Of a DNA stretch of 64,000 nucleotides, positions 44,501 through 56,219 are shown piece after piece. The stretch is from NCBI GenBank assembly GCA_028023455.1, contig JAQFVV010000072.1:4842214-4906213 (forward strand). Direction: 5' to 3'. Position 1 is the stretch's first letter. Each line of letters starts with the position of its first letter. The DNA comes from Epiperipatus broadwayi (Eukaryota; Onychophora; Udeonychophora; Euonychophora; Peripatidae). Under the pieces are notes generated by a model. The model searched no databases. It was not told the DNA's origin and was given only the letters and a program-made list of their open reading frames with translations. The position numbers and the translations under genes are program-made.

Positions 44501-45240
44501 GGATCATTAGAAGAGTTAGTTAAGGCCTATTCTGAAAATGGACCAATCTAAATAGATTGCTTTCCTATAATCAAGCTAATCAAATTAAAAGCATTAGAAG
44601 AGTTAGTTAAGGCCTATTCTGAAAATGGACCAATCTAAATAGATTGCTTTCCTATAATCAAGCTAATCAAATTAAAAGCATTAGAAGAGTTAGTTAAGGC
44701 CTATTCTGAAAATGGACCAATCTAAATAGATTGCTTTCCTATAATCAAGCTAATCAAATTAAAAGCCCGAAGTAAAATTATCCACATTTGCGATGATCTG
44801 CAGATACTTCTGGATGAGCTAAGCACAGCATTATTTCTACTATCAAACTTTTTTTGTCCAAAACCCTTAACACAAGGGAAATGAAAGTGAGATTTTGCCA
44901 CTAAACTTAGAAAACTTGTTTTCAACTGTGAATTAAGGGATTTTTTTTTGAATGAAGATCTGAGAGATCATTTCATTTGTGGAATGAAAGATCACAAGCT
45001 TAGAATCAAGCTTTTCATGCACTCTGATATCAAGTTTTGAATCTCATGAGCTCTAACTGAGTTGATAGCAAGTCAGGCAGCTCCATTGAAGAAAATAGAC
45101 TACAGTATAAAATGTGTCAATTGGTGTCAAACAAATATTCCATTAACAATAATAAAAACTGCCTGAATAAATTGGCAAAAACAAATGAAAAACTTTGTTA
45201 CAGAGGTGATAAACCAAAATATGCACACACTTATTGAAAC
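44501..45240 (+). pseudogene. Gypsy-type gag remnant
   Basis: Translated in order, with stops and shifts: IGSLEELVKAYSENGPI, the triplicated segment, then FCPKPL, DFATKLRKLVFNCELRDF, LNEDLRDHFICGMKDHK, ALTELIASQAA and CYRGDKPKYAHTY. This follows the gypsy Gag pattern (Pro-Lys-Pro; Phe-x-x-x-Leu-Arg-Lys-Leu; Leu-Arg-Asp-x-(F/L)-(I/V)-Cys-Gly; Ala-x-x-x-Ala-x-x-x-Glu). The last block looks like a CCHC knuckle that has lost Cys residues. Non-functional. Confidence 0.65.
44505..44765 (+). repeat. Perfect 87-bp tandem triplication inside gag
   Basis: CATTAGAAGAGTTAGTTAAG starts the units at 44505, 44592 and 44679; the three copies look identical apart from the last bases of the third. 87 is a multiple of three, so the gag frame is preserved, but each unit carries the same TAA (after ENGPI). 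Identity in an otherwise decayed gene indicates recent duplication. Confidence 0.9.
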
Positions 45241-45249
45241 AGTCAGGTT

Positions 45250-45363
45250 TATTCACCTGCCTGTATCATGTATTTTACCCTCACACCTATCTCTATGCCA
45301 GGTTTAAACCCTCTCAGAGTATCCATTTAAACAACCTCAAATTACAGTATATTCAAAATCACG

Positions 45364-45409
<46 letters not shown>

Positions 45410-47357
45410 AATGGTAAGTCTGTAATTTAATAGTATACATATAGATTACAGATATGTATTCATTTTGAAATATTTTTAGTTTAAGAAATATTTTAGTTTA
45501 AATTATTTAGCCAATTTTATTGTTATGTTATTGAAATCGCATATGTATATAAGCCATTTCCATTGTTATTCTGCATGTATGGTAATAAAATTAGTTTTCT
45601 ACTAATTATCAAAGCAACTTGGTTTTTTTTGTAAACAACTCTTAAAATTATGTCATGCAATAGTCCTAAAATAGCATGAACTTGATTTTATAAATCTAAA
45701 ATGTTAATAACAATTTCGCAGAATTTTATAGCACTGTCAAAATAAACAGGAGGAAAAGAGTAAAAAAAAGCAAAATCTAAATTAGTTGTCATAATTAAAA
45801 GTGTTTTTCTAAAATAAATAAATGGATTTTTCTACTAGTTTTAGCAATTAAATATATTTTTCTAAAATAAATAAATGCAGACAAGCTTATAAAATTAAAC
45901 AAGTGGCCAGAGTTAGAAAAATATAAATACTTAAAGTTTTGTTGCCAAGGATCGATCATATATATAGTAAGTAAATTATAAACAGAACCCACGTCCATTT
46001 TATCTTCAAAATGGTGGGGTAGTCCAGTAATCTCTCACCTCTCAGCTCTTAGCCAGGGAATGGAAAAGAACTTTGGTCCGATAAAATATAATGCCATACA
46101 CCAGCAAAGCACCCCATGGAAAAACCTCCATTAACTTTAAATTATCATGAAAAGTGTCAACTTATTATCTTCTCAAGTGCTTAGAACTGCGATGAAGACA
46201 ATAGAATGGTAAATTGATAAATTTTCACTCAGAGCTCTGTTCATAAACTGTGACTTTCAAATCTTTCTTTTAAAAACTAGCTATTTATTAAATCTGCCTT
46301 TCCCAAACACCTTTCCTAAAATCTGCAAAGAAAACTGTTAAATGCTAATGTTTAAATCTTGTCTGATTATAAAACTTGTGATATTGAATTCTCTGTTAAA
46401 ATGTAAAACTCTAATAATCTATTTTAAACGAAATGTATAATTTTCTGCAGTCTTTTATCCCTATTTCTAATCTATCTAATTTATTCTCCAATTTTATCAT
46501 TTTAATATTATATGTATTTAATATGCCAAATAACTCGAAACCGTGAGTATTTATAAGTATAATTTTAGCTTATCAATCTGTGAAGATAATTTCAAATCTT
46601 CGCTATAATAAATATTAAATAATTGAATTATTATTTTTCTTTCTCACTCGCTGTTTCGAGATCATATTATTTTACTGATTAATTTTTGGTATTAATATTA
46701 CAATAATCAGTCATTCTCTAGTTAAAATTATAGTTTGCTTAACTGTAGTTATGAATTATAACTATTTATATATGTAACTCTTACATTATAGGAACTAGCC
46801 ACAGAGATATTCTCAAAGCATATTTTAATGTTTTATTTGTAATTACTCCGCAAATATGCTTTGTCCTCCTTACGTTTATATATGTTGTTTATATAGGTGT
46901 TAATATTAAACTAGGTTACTAATTAATTTAGTCCCTAAATAGTACATTTGAAATACTAAATTTGAGAACTGGATTATATAGATGTGCAAATAGACGCTAT
47001 TTAATTTTAAGGCATGCTAATATAATTTTATGTATTTGCATTATATATATGTATAAGTTGCGGATGTGTCCTTACTAAGTACGCAATGTGCAATTATCTT
47101 CTTGCTGCGTGATTCTTGATGAGTTGCTGGTGGAGGTCACACTTATCCACTTAGTTCAGGTAAAGCACACTCTTTTAGAACTAGGGAACAAGGACCTAGA
47201 TTATTCATAATTAATGCTTATCTGACTCCATGAACTACTAATGTTTCTATTTGTAGCAAGTTGAGCGGTTGTAGGGCGACCGAGCATTCGATGCTGAAGC
47301 CCATGAATAATGACCCATTCACACCTTTTAGCTTTATTAATATTTTGGTATGTGCCA

Positions 47358-47388
<31 letters not shown>

Positions 47389-48400
47389 CTATTATAAACC
47401 AGTTTTCTCTCCCTTTATATTAAATGCTTATCTAGCATCAGGATATATCCTAATCTAGGTTAACACACTAACCTGAGTATCTCTGAGCTTGATTATGTGC
47501 TCGACTTAACTTGATATAGATAGATGCCATAGGAGCGCTATTAAGTTAGTTATATAACTTTGGCTATAAAGTTCCGTATGATTTAGCAGACTACACAAGA
47601 GCTAGAAATTTGGCATATTGATATAGGCATAAACTTAAATACCGCACTACACTTTATTGAACATTTAACATGTGACATTAATCTCATTAGTTAAGTCCCC
47701 TGCGAGTGTAATATCTCACATTCTCATTACATAATTTTGTATATATTTGGGTTTACTATTTTTATTAAATTAATAATATTTAAAATTATAACTCATTTTC
47801 ATATCTTTATTGTCCATGAGTTCATTTTATCCAACTCTAGAGTTAATCGCACATACATCATTATATCTATATGTAGATCATTCTGTTAGATTTCATAATC
47901 AATCACTGATATATTACTTAATCACTTAGTCATATGTGTGTATATCTGACCAAATCAATGTTAAGTTAGTCAATTTATGAGTCTCTTTGTTTCACCCGAG
48001 TGACTGCCGGACCATGGTTAAATTGAATGTCTGTGTAATTTGAGAAGTGTCTTCCATAGGGTATTAGATCATTGAGCAGTTGAAAGGATTGAATGTTGGC
48101 TGGATTCTGGATCCCAGCATCCATATTTGATCAGCTTTAGTGTATTTTGCCTGTATTCTAGATTTTGTTACATGGAGGGACAATTCTTATCGTTACATTA
48201 TAGGGTGATGATTTTGTAAGCATGTCAGTTTTACAGAAGCTGTTTATTTAAAAAAAAATTGTCAGAAAAGAATGGAACTAGAAGGGCAATATAAAATCAA
48301 ATCAATTTTCAAATACAAAAATATTATTAATCATGTCAATAACAATAGGACCCACTAAACATTACATCATCACTATTCTTTATGCTTACACAAGCTGTTT
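45250..48400. other. Interior of the gypsy element and unassigned DNA
   Basis: A (TA)n(TG)n tract at 45364-45410 and (TA)n at 47358-47382 are clear. GC-richer segments at 46000-46140, 47060-47330 and 47420-47600 have no readable frame. No RT or integrase motif was found where pol would be expected. Confidence 0.4.
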
Positions 48401-48414
48401 ACACAGAGGCTAAA

Positions 48415-48530
48415 CTCTCCATAAGTAATGCCACTCAATGCAAGTCAGAGTAATCAATGGATGCTAGAAGATTTTGTGCATCCACTGCTTACACTGGCTT
48501 GCAATGAGTGGTACTACTGTCTGGAGTGTT
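48415..48530. repeat. Repeat family 2 fragment (fold-back form)
   Basis: ATGCCACTCAATGCAAGTCA, then GAGTAATCAATGGATGC, and the inverted CTGGCTTGCAATGAGTGG near 48510 match the ends of the 1010-1150 copy. The hammerhead-like centre is absent. Confidence 0.6.
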
Positions 48531-49119
48531 TAGTCTCTATGAATAACAATGGAACTGAGTACTGGGTCTGCAGTGTCTATTGTACCAAAAAATGTGGGCC
48601 ATCATTAATATAAAAAAATCATGATGTGCATCCAATCAAATATCAATCTTGAGTCAATGAAGAGTTAAAATTACTATGCTTACCTACAACAATATGTTTG
48701 CTTCTTATTGTGTATGCTGGTAAGTATAACAATTTATTACACCTTGACTAGACCTATCACTTGGGATTTAGAGTGATGAGTGTAAACCAAGTCACAAAAA
48801 TAATGTCAACAAAGGTCTACCCAAATCTGGTTGAGTATAAATTGGGTTTGAATAGTATTTCAAATTGGTCATCTCTGAGGGCTTGTAGACATGATCATGA
48901 AAATAGAAATGCTAAACTGCAGATAAGCATCCAAGTTCTAAGTCCGATGTATAGTGGAATCATTAAATAGGTTCAGCAATTGTGATCAAATTAAAAGGAT
49001 TGCAAAAACAGTGGTTGCTCAAACAGTAGATATCACAGGCATGCAGCAATGAAGGTTGAATTATGGGACTATCCAGCAGTGAAAAGTCACCCCAGCAGTG
49101 AAGAGTCATTGGCCAGCAG

Positions 49120-49430
49120 TAAAGAATTTACAAGGTATAAATCACTAGATCTACAAATGAAGACACTGGAACTGCTGATAAAAATAATATACCAACTGAT
49201 GAAATTAGTGAACCTTACAATATTGGAACCATACTTGAAGAATTCAGGAAGTGACAAAAGTGTTCATCAAAAATTTTTAGGAACTAGGCCAACAGTAAAG
49301 AATTTACACCAGAACTGTTGATAAAAACACTGTACCAACTGATGATATTAATGAACCTTACAATAATGGAACCAGACTTAAAGAATTCAGGAAGTGACAA
49401 AAGTGTTCATCAAAATATTTCAGGTACTAG
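49120..49430 (+). repeat. Tandem duplication of about 165 bp before the 3' LTR
   Basis: TGATAAAAACACTGTACC-type starts and ATTCAGGAAGTGACAAAAGT, GTTCATCAAAA ends occur twice (about 49160-49275 and 49320-49420). One frame gives Pro-Thr-Asp-(E/D)-Ile-(S/N)-Glu-Pro-Tyr-Asn in both, so this may be the low-complexity end of the pol polyprotein. Confidence 0.6.
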
Positions 49431-49465
49431 ATTCTCCAGGGCTACTTTTAGCAAAAGAGATGGAA

Positions 49466-49990
49466 TGTTACAGCTCAACTTATCTACAACTCATGTACTG
49501 GTCCAGTTTTCATTTTATCTCGATCAGATTGAGCATTCCTCACTACAGATCAATGGGTATATAAATAGATAAGATTTATACAATAGCAGAAAGAGTTCCA
49601 AAAGATGATGTTACTCAATGAATTTGACTGCTCTTATTATGAATGGAGATCTGTTTATAAATAAGCAGTCCATTTGGAAATAAAGTCAGGCAACAACAAA
49701 TTGCTGTCAGGAATGAATGGAAGAATGCACATATGGCTAAAGCAGTGGGGTAAGTTCACACTAGAAGTGAATGCTTCTAAATTTAAATGTAACATCAACC
49801 AAGCTATCACAGTATAGCTGTAAGTATTCAGTAAATCTAGAAGGGTACCTGAGTCCCTTCTGTCAATAGTTATATGGAAACTAGATACTATAGCTCACCA
49901 CTAGTATCGGTCGAATGTATAACAGTTGTATATATTATAAATATATTTGTAAAATTTGTTTTAAATGATTGTTAATGAATATATAATCAG
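49466..49990 (+). repeat. 3' LTR-like repeat with polypurine tract
   Basis: Partner of 43657-44210. AAAAGAGATGGAA lies directly before TGTTACAG at 49466, which fixes orientation and the left LTR edge. Confidence 0.55.
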
Positions 49991-51000
49991 AAAAGGTAGG
50001 TTTTTAAAAATATTCAACTTTATTACTGCCTAATATACTTTTGATATATCATATTCATAGCTTATAATGAATGACTCTATAGTTGTCTTGATATTAGTGT
50101 AATTAATTAGCTATTCAAAATATTAAAATTTATTCATATAGCCCACTTCCATTCTCTGTCTCCATTCATATATTTTTTGCTTTTGATAATTTAAATCTAT
50201 GAGAAGCTTTTTGTTCATAGCAAATATTGATAGTATTTTTTTAAGGCTTTGTTGTATAAATATCTCTGTTGGGCCAACCTAATTGAATAGTTATCCCATG
50301 ATTCCCCATAATATGCTAATTTACATGCAGTTTAGTGGCATCTAATTTTATAGATTACTTCATGTGCAGATTCATTAAATAGTTTGTCATTGGAATTGTT
50401 AGTTAATTGGAATTGTTAGTTAATTGGTTCAGTGATGGAGGGTTCAAAGGCTTACTTAGAATTTATCTTTGCAAATCTTTTTTCAATTTATATGTGACTT
50501 TTAAGATATAAAGAAGACTAATCTATTTTTGACTCCTCTTTTTGAGTTGGATAGGAGTTACTTATTTTGATGTAAAATCTTTTTATAGTGTTAATGATTT
50601 TGTTATAATTGTATCCTATATTTTGAAGATCCTTTATATATACTCCTCAGTATTGGTTTTTTTATCAAATTCATATTTACCCAAATTGTGATTTCTATAT
50701 AGAAAATCTTTATAACCCATGTATTTATGTGAAATGAGGGTTAGAGAAGAGTATCGAACAAAACTAAACATACAAATTAAAAACCTTAAATTTGTGCATG
50801 TAGCTTCCTATAATCTCAAATAGATAAAGGATTAATTTATTACAGAAATCCTTAAAAAGCATTGTGAAAGGGCATTTACAATGGAGTAATATTTTAAGAT
50901 ATATCCCTTAGCCACAATTATTCCAAGAATTTTTACAAATACCAAATTACACAAATAAAATTTACCATTTGATCTTGATTATTGATTTTGGCAGGGCATA
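49991..51000. other. Pyrimidine-rich plus strand, unassigned
   Basis: Between about 50100 and 50640 the composition suggests a decayed minus-strand coding segment, but no motif was recognised. A short duplication TTGGAATTGTTAGTTAA lies at 50390-50425. Confidence 0.3.
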
Positions 51001-51665
51001 CTTTTACAAAATGGGTAAAACTATCACTATATGGATAACTGAGGACTTGGGATTCAGTGCCTATTCAGTGACGTCCTTGGATGAATTTGTTAACAAAATT
51101 AAAAACACATATAAATGTCAATAACAAAATTGCATTACTGGATATAAAAAAATTATATGAGCAGTGCCTAGAATAGAATCCATCAAAGTCATTGGTGAAT
51201 TACTGAATAGCATTAATTATGACCTCTCAAAAAAGAAATCTCTTTGGAATACTAAAGTGGATAAATAAAGACTTCACAGCAGTTGCAAATGGAAAAATAT
51301 TACAAGATGAATGATGGATAGTCAATGGGGTTCCTCATTAGTGGCATCATTAGAAGCGTATTCTTGGCAAAAATTTGAAAATAATATTAATCCTAAGTTT
51401 GTGTCTTTAAAACCAGACATAACATATGTTAGACACCTTGATGGCACATTTGTATTTTCAAATGACACACAATAATAAAATATAGAAAAAATTAGAACAA
51501 GCATCAACCCTTTCATTGACCCTGGATATAGAGTCTGTAACAAAAGAATTAAATTTCTGGATTTATACATCCAAAGTTAATATGGTGCTTAAACCTATAA
51601 ATATAAAAGGAGTGATCTACTTCAGATCAATAACTCCCATTTTACATAAATATGTGAGTCTAAAA
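51000..51665 (+). pseudogene. Penelope-like reverse transcriptase relic
   Basis: In plus-strand frames: TSLDEFVNKIKN, LLDIKKLYEQ, then a relic of the 'MGSPL...NI(F/Y)ME' motif (QWGSSLVASLEAYSWQKFEN), DITYVRHLDGTFVF (family 'RYVDDIFVI'; the catalytic Asp-Asp is lost), INPFIDPG and (I/L)KFLDLYIQS (family 'FLDL'). This order is that of PLE RTs. Multiple stops are present. It is not contiguous with the endonuclease copies at 38-39 kb. Confidence 0.65.
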
Positions 51666-52830
51666 ATGTTTTCTACATAAAAATTACAATTTGTGTAAAT
51701 ATATAAATATGATAAAAAACAATATCAAGGAGCATATAGAGAATCTTCAAAATACAATTATAACAATCGTTGACACTATAAAGAAGTTTTATAACAAAAT
51801 AAGAAATCCCTGTCTAACTCAACAAAAGAATGAAAAATTGGCATAGCCTCCCTTATATTCCAAAAGTTGCACATAAAAATGAATTATGTGGTATAATCAG
51901 TTAGTGAATATTGTTTCATCCAAATATGATTAGCCAATAAATTTGCATCAGAAAATTGAATGACAATCAAAAAGCTTATTTGTTTCAAATTAATTCAAAA
52001 TTTATTAACAAATGGATAAAAATTAAATAATAAATATATACATATTATAATGGTAAGAAAAGTAGAGCTGCTTTAATCTAACCTGGAGGCATAGGTAGAG
52101 GGGGTTCAAACCTCACCTACCCTTCCAGATTACTAGCAAGTGACACTCCCCAAACCTCATGAGAATTAATGCTTTATGTATGCTTGGTGGGTCAGGTAAA
52201 ATTGAGACTCATTAAAGAAATTCTGACAGGTGATGGTCAGGTTTATATATGTAAGAAAATAAACAATATTGACAAAGTTATAATAATGAATAAAATTTTA
52301 TTATTTACATTAGTGAAGCAATTAACAATTAAGTGTGGGTGTTACAATTTCCCTTGTAATGCATAAATCTATATATTTATGATTGAATAATTCTTGTGAA
52401 AAATACATAAGTAATTTAAAAACAAAATGATAATACACTTTATCAGCAATTGGATCACTTTCACTTAAGAGAGAGACAGTAATGATATAAGTCTATGGTA
52501 TAATTTACAAAGTCAAGTTTTACTGGTCAACTAGTTAGATATAATTTGGGCCAAGTTTGAATATAACCGAACCTCAATTCTTAAACAAAACAGTAGGAAC
52601 CTTCAATGGATATTTTCAGATTTACACAGTAACATTTTGTTCATATCTTAAGGTTTTAATAAAATAAAGAAAATAAAGCATTATGACTGCATATGTGAGT
52701 TTTAAAAAAAGGGATCTTGAGACACAATGATTTCATGAAAGATTAACTTGATGCTGGATAGCACTCCATCTCTAAAAAATGTTTAATAAAGGCACAATAA
52801 CAAATTCTAAGTGAATATAGAATTCACAAA
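51666..52830. other. AT-rich DNA, possible SINE trace
   Basis: At 52105-52122 GGGGTTCAAACCTCACC resembles a pol III B box, but no matching A box was found upstream. Nothing else assignable. Confidence 0.3.
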
Positions 52831-52837
52831 TATCTTG

Positions 52838-53905
52838 AATTTATCACATCTTTTATTTTTCTGTAATATTTTACATAAATATAATTTCTATATAGAAAGT
52901 AATAAATCTTCCTCACTAATGCTGTACATAATATTAAATCAGCAATGTTAATGGTAAGAGTATTCTTATTCCAGCCACAAGATAAAGACTTTGAGAAAAT
53001 AATGATTCTCATATTTTCAAACCTAAATGCACTTATATAGGCCAATCTTAAATATCTTGGAACACAAGCATGATTATATTAAATCATTCATTTTACATCC
53101 ATTTCTTTTCATAATCTTATTAACACTTATGAAATATTATAATTTACTTCATGTTAATATTAAAAAATGTAAAACTATGTAATAATCAATTAATTTTACT
53201 AGGACAGTGTCAGGTTGTAATTCTATTTAGAAGATAATAAACCATCCTCATTAGTGTTGTATGTAATATTAAATCAACAATGTTAAATGTGAGGGTACTC
53301 TTGTTCCAGCCACAAGATAAAGACTTTGTGAAAATAAGAATGATCATATTATTTTCAAACCTAAATACACTTATGTAGGCCAATCTTAATTGGCTTGAAA
53401 TGAGAGGATGATTATATTATATCATTTACTTTATATCCATTTCTTTTGATAATCTTATTAACACTTACAAAATATTATAATTTACTGATGTTAATCTATG
53501 TAATAAGCAATAAATTTTATTAGCACAATGTCATCTTGTAATTCCATGTAGAAGATAATAAACCTTTCTCATGAGTGATATACATAATGTTAAATCGGTG
53601 ATGTTAAATGTGCAGACACTTGTTTCAGCCATAAGACAAAATCTTTGAGAAAATAAGACTCTTATTTTCAAACCTAAATACATTTATATAGGCTAATCTT
53701 AAATGTCTTGAAACAAGAGTGTGAATATATTAAATCACGCACTTTATATCCCTTTTTTGATATTCTTGTTAACCCTTACGAAATATTATAATATACTGAT
53801 ATTAAACTATGTACTAAACAATGAATTTTACTAGTGTGGTGTCAGATTGTAATTACCATCTTATTTCCAAATCTAAATGCACTTATATAGGCCAATCGAA
53901 ATGAG
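52838..53905 (+). repeat. Degenerate tandem array, period about 310-340 bp
   Basis: Units share CACTTATATAGGCCAATCTT (53030, 53368, 53678, 53877), CATCCATTTCTTTTCATAAT / TATCCATTTCTTTTGATAAT, AGAAGATAATAAACC and CCAGCCACAAGATAAAGACT. About three full units and a partial fourth. An inverted relative lies at 61745-62050. Confidence 0.75.
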
Positions 53906-55180
53906 AGAATAAATATATTGTAATGGATAGCAGGCACCTCATATCCTACATCAGAGGTCATCACTAGACCTATAGACTACAAGCATTATAATTTACTAAT
54001 GAGAATATCAAGTACAAGTGCATACCCAGCTATCCCATCATTCATATATGTAACATCACCTCTAGATCATAGAGAGCAGAGATTCTTGGTATAATAATAA
54101 TTGGCAGCACAGATAACTTTAAACAAAATGCTGACCAAATTTAACAAATAACAAAACAATGTTTATTAAACAATTAAAAATTAACAATTCAAGGACAGGG
54201 TTTAAATACCAGAGTTATTTCAATATGATATGGTTTAAATAGTAATTAACTTTTTAAGTAAGTAATGCATCTGACATCTGTTAGTTTAATACTACACTTC
54301 CCCTAAATTTTACTTTAGTGTTGTTAATAATTCCTGAAGTTTACAAAGACATGACAATTTACTCTGAGGTACACACATGTCTTTCATATTGACATTAACA
54401 AACAATAAATAATCAAGCAGTTTCCCTCATTATATGTAATCACACACAGAGACTGTTACAAAGCAAAGCTTATATGAGGTGCATTAGATCCAATCATGAA
54501 AAGAAACCAATAAGGAGCAACAATGAATAGATCCATTAAGAACCCATGTTTAAAGCAACACTATATAGACAAGCATGGAAAAGAAGGTCAGTTATCCAAT
54601 GCAAAAATATCAATCTGTGAATATCTCAAGTGATAATCAGAAAAATAAATCACTAGGTTAAACAAATAATAACATATAGATAAACATATCACTAACAGCA
54701 TATATTTCAAGTTGTAATCAGAAAAATAAATCGCAAGACCAACCACATAATACTGACTTCACATAGTATTAGTATCTAGAATCCCTATATATAATGCACA
54801 CACACATTTCTATTTTTTGACTCTCAGATGCATATAACACAGAATAAACAAGAAAACTGTTATCCTATAATTTATAAAGATATGCAAACATTCATGTCAA
54901 GTTTCGAGGATTATAAATGATTATATATAAAAAACTATAAAATCAAATTATCTCATTTAAACATTTTTTTTCCTATTAAACCTTCTCATTAGAAGAAACT
55001 TGGATTGCAATTAACAATCGTGAAAGTGATGAGGGGAACTTTAAAAAAAGATTAATTTTCCGTCAAATAAACTTTTTTAAAAAAACTTTATGAGGGGAAA
55101 AAGATCAAATTCTAGGAAACTAACTAGTTTATATTATTACAACTTGAAGCATTAATAATAATAATACAAAAAATAGTTAT
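53906..55180. other. AT-rich DNA with a 75-bp duplication
   Basis: TAATCAGAAAAATAAATC occurs at about 54643 and 54716 within a loose tandem duplication. No genes recognised. Confidence 0.4.
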
Positions 55181-55182
55181 AT

Positions 55183-55300
55183 TTGGAATATTTAAATAAA
55201 GTTAAATTTTTCTAAAGACATTCAATACTCAGATGATGGAAATAGTCCAATATAAAAATACAACTAAAACACCATCATCACAAACCTTTGGGGAAACACT
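55183..55300 (+). repeat. PLE/SINE tail fragment
   Basis: TTGGAATATTTAAATAAAGT through CTAAAGACATTCAATAC, GATGATGGAAATAGTCCAAT to CACCATCATCACAAACCTTT matches the tail at 39595-39682 and the outer end at 37636-37770. It stands alone, without the tRNA-like part. Confidence 0.75.
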
Positions 55301-56215
55301 ACAAAAAATAGTTTATAAAACAGACAACATTATAAATATAGAATTACTCCTTTTCTTATATATATCACTGGATTACTGGTACTGATTTAATAAAACAGTT
55401 TATAAAAACGTTTTAGTTCTAGTCTAAAGAGAAGTAGGTAAAAAAATTCTATTTTACAAATGAATTGTATAAATATGTACATATTCAGACATGTAGATAG
55501 TTGTTTTTAAGTCTTATTTACTGGTTTTATAAATCTTATAGAAAGACTTATTATTTGAATTGCTTCATGAACATTGAGACATGCTTTTCTTCAAGGGTAT
55601 CTTAGATGGTAATAGTTGGCTTATATTGTTGGTCAGTCACATGCTCATACCAGAGAGTGAAGCTCATTTCCCCAGTACCTTAGCAATACATAATTTTTAC
55701 CATGAAGTCTGAAAAAAAGTTCTGAATTCATCATATATCAGACTAAGATGACAAACACAAATAAAACCAGAAGAGACTGCTGAAAGTAGAATGCATATAA
55801 AAATATAATTCCGAGGTACTCTTTATATAGTACTAAATTTAATTGATTACTCCACCTATTTTCCAAAAAAGTTTAATTAGCCAAGCCAGTGATTACATTT
55901 TTAACTCAGATAAGCCAGTAATCACAGATTTACCAAATTTTTAATTAGATATGAGAAATTTACAGATAACTGTCTTAAAATAATGAACAAGACTTAGTGA
56001 AAGAAAATTGATTTTCTTAAAAGTTTTTAATTAATAAAACAAACTAAGTAATAAATAATAAAAGTTTTAAGATTAAGTATTGTTTCTGTAAGACAATTTT
56101 TTAAGATTGATATTAATTTTTAAATAAAATATCATATACAACTTATATAAATACTTTTCAATGTATTAAAAATAAATTCTATTAAAAAGTGTTAATGTAA
56201 GGTATATATATATAT
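55301..56215. other. AT-rich DNA without recognisable genes
   Basis: Ends in the (TA)n tract at 56203-56219 that served as target for the young LTR element. Confidence 0.5.
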
Positions 56216-56219
56216 ATAT

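Larger units (their letters stand above)
43657..49990 (+). mobile_element. Decayed gypsy-type LTR retrotransposon
   Basis: Related direct repeats begin TGTTATGGCTCAATTTAC at 43657 and TGTTACAGCTCAACTTAT at 49466. The second is preceded by the purine-rich AAAAGAGATGGAA, as expected for a polypurine tract. Gag remnants lie at 44501-45240, just inside the left repeat, consistent with plus orientation. The pol region is unrecognisable or lost, and later repeats (48419-48530) sit inside. Outer ends of the LTRs (about 44210 and 49990) are uncertain. Confidence 0.6.
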
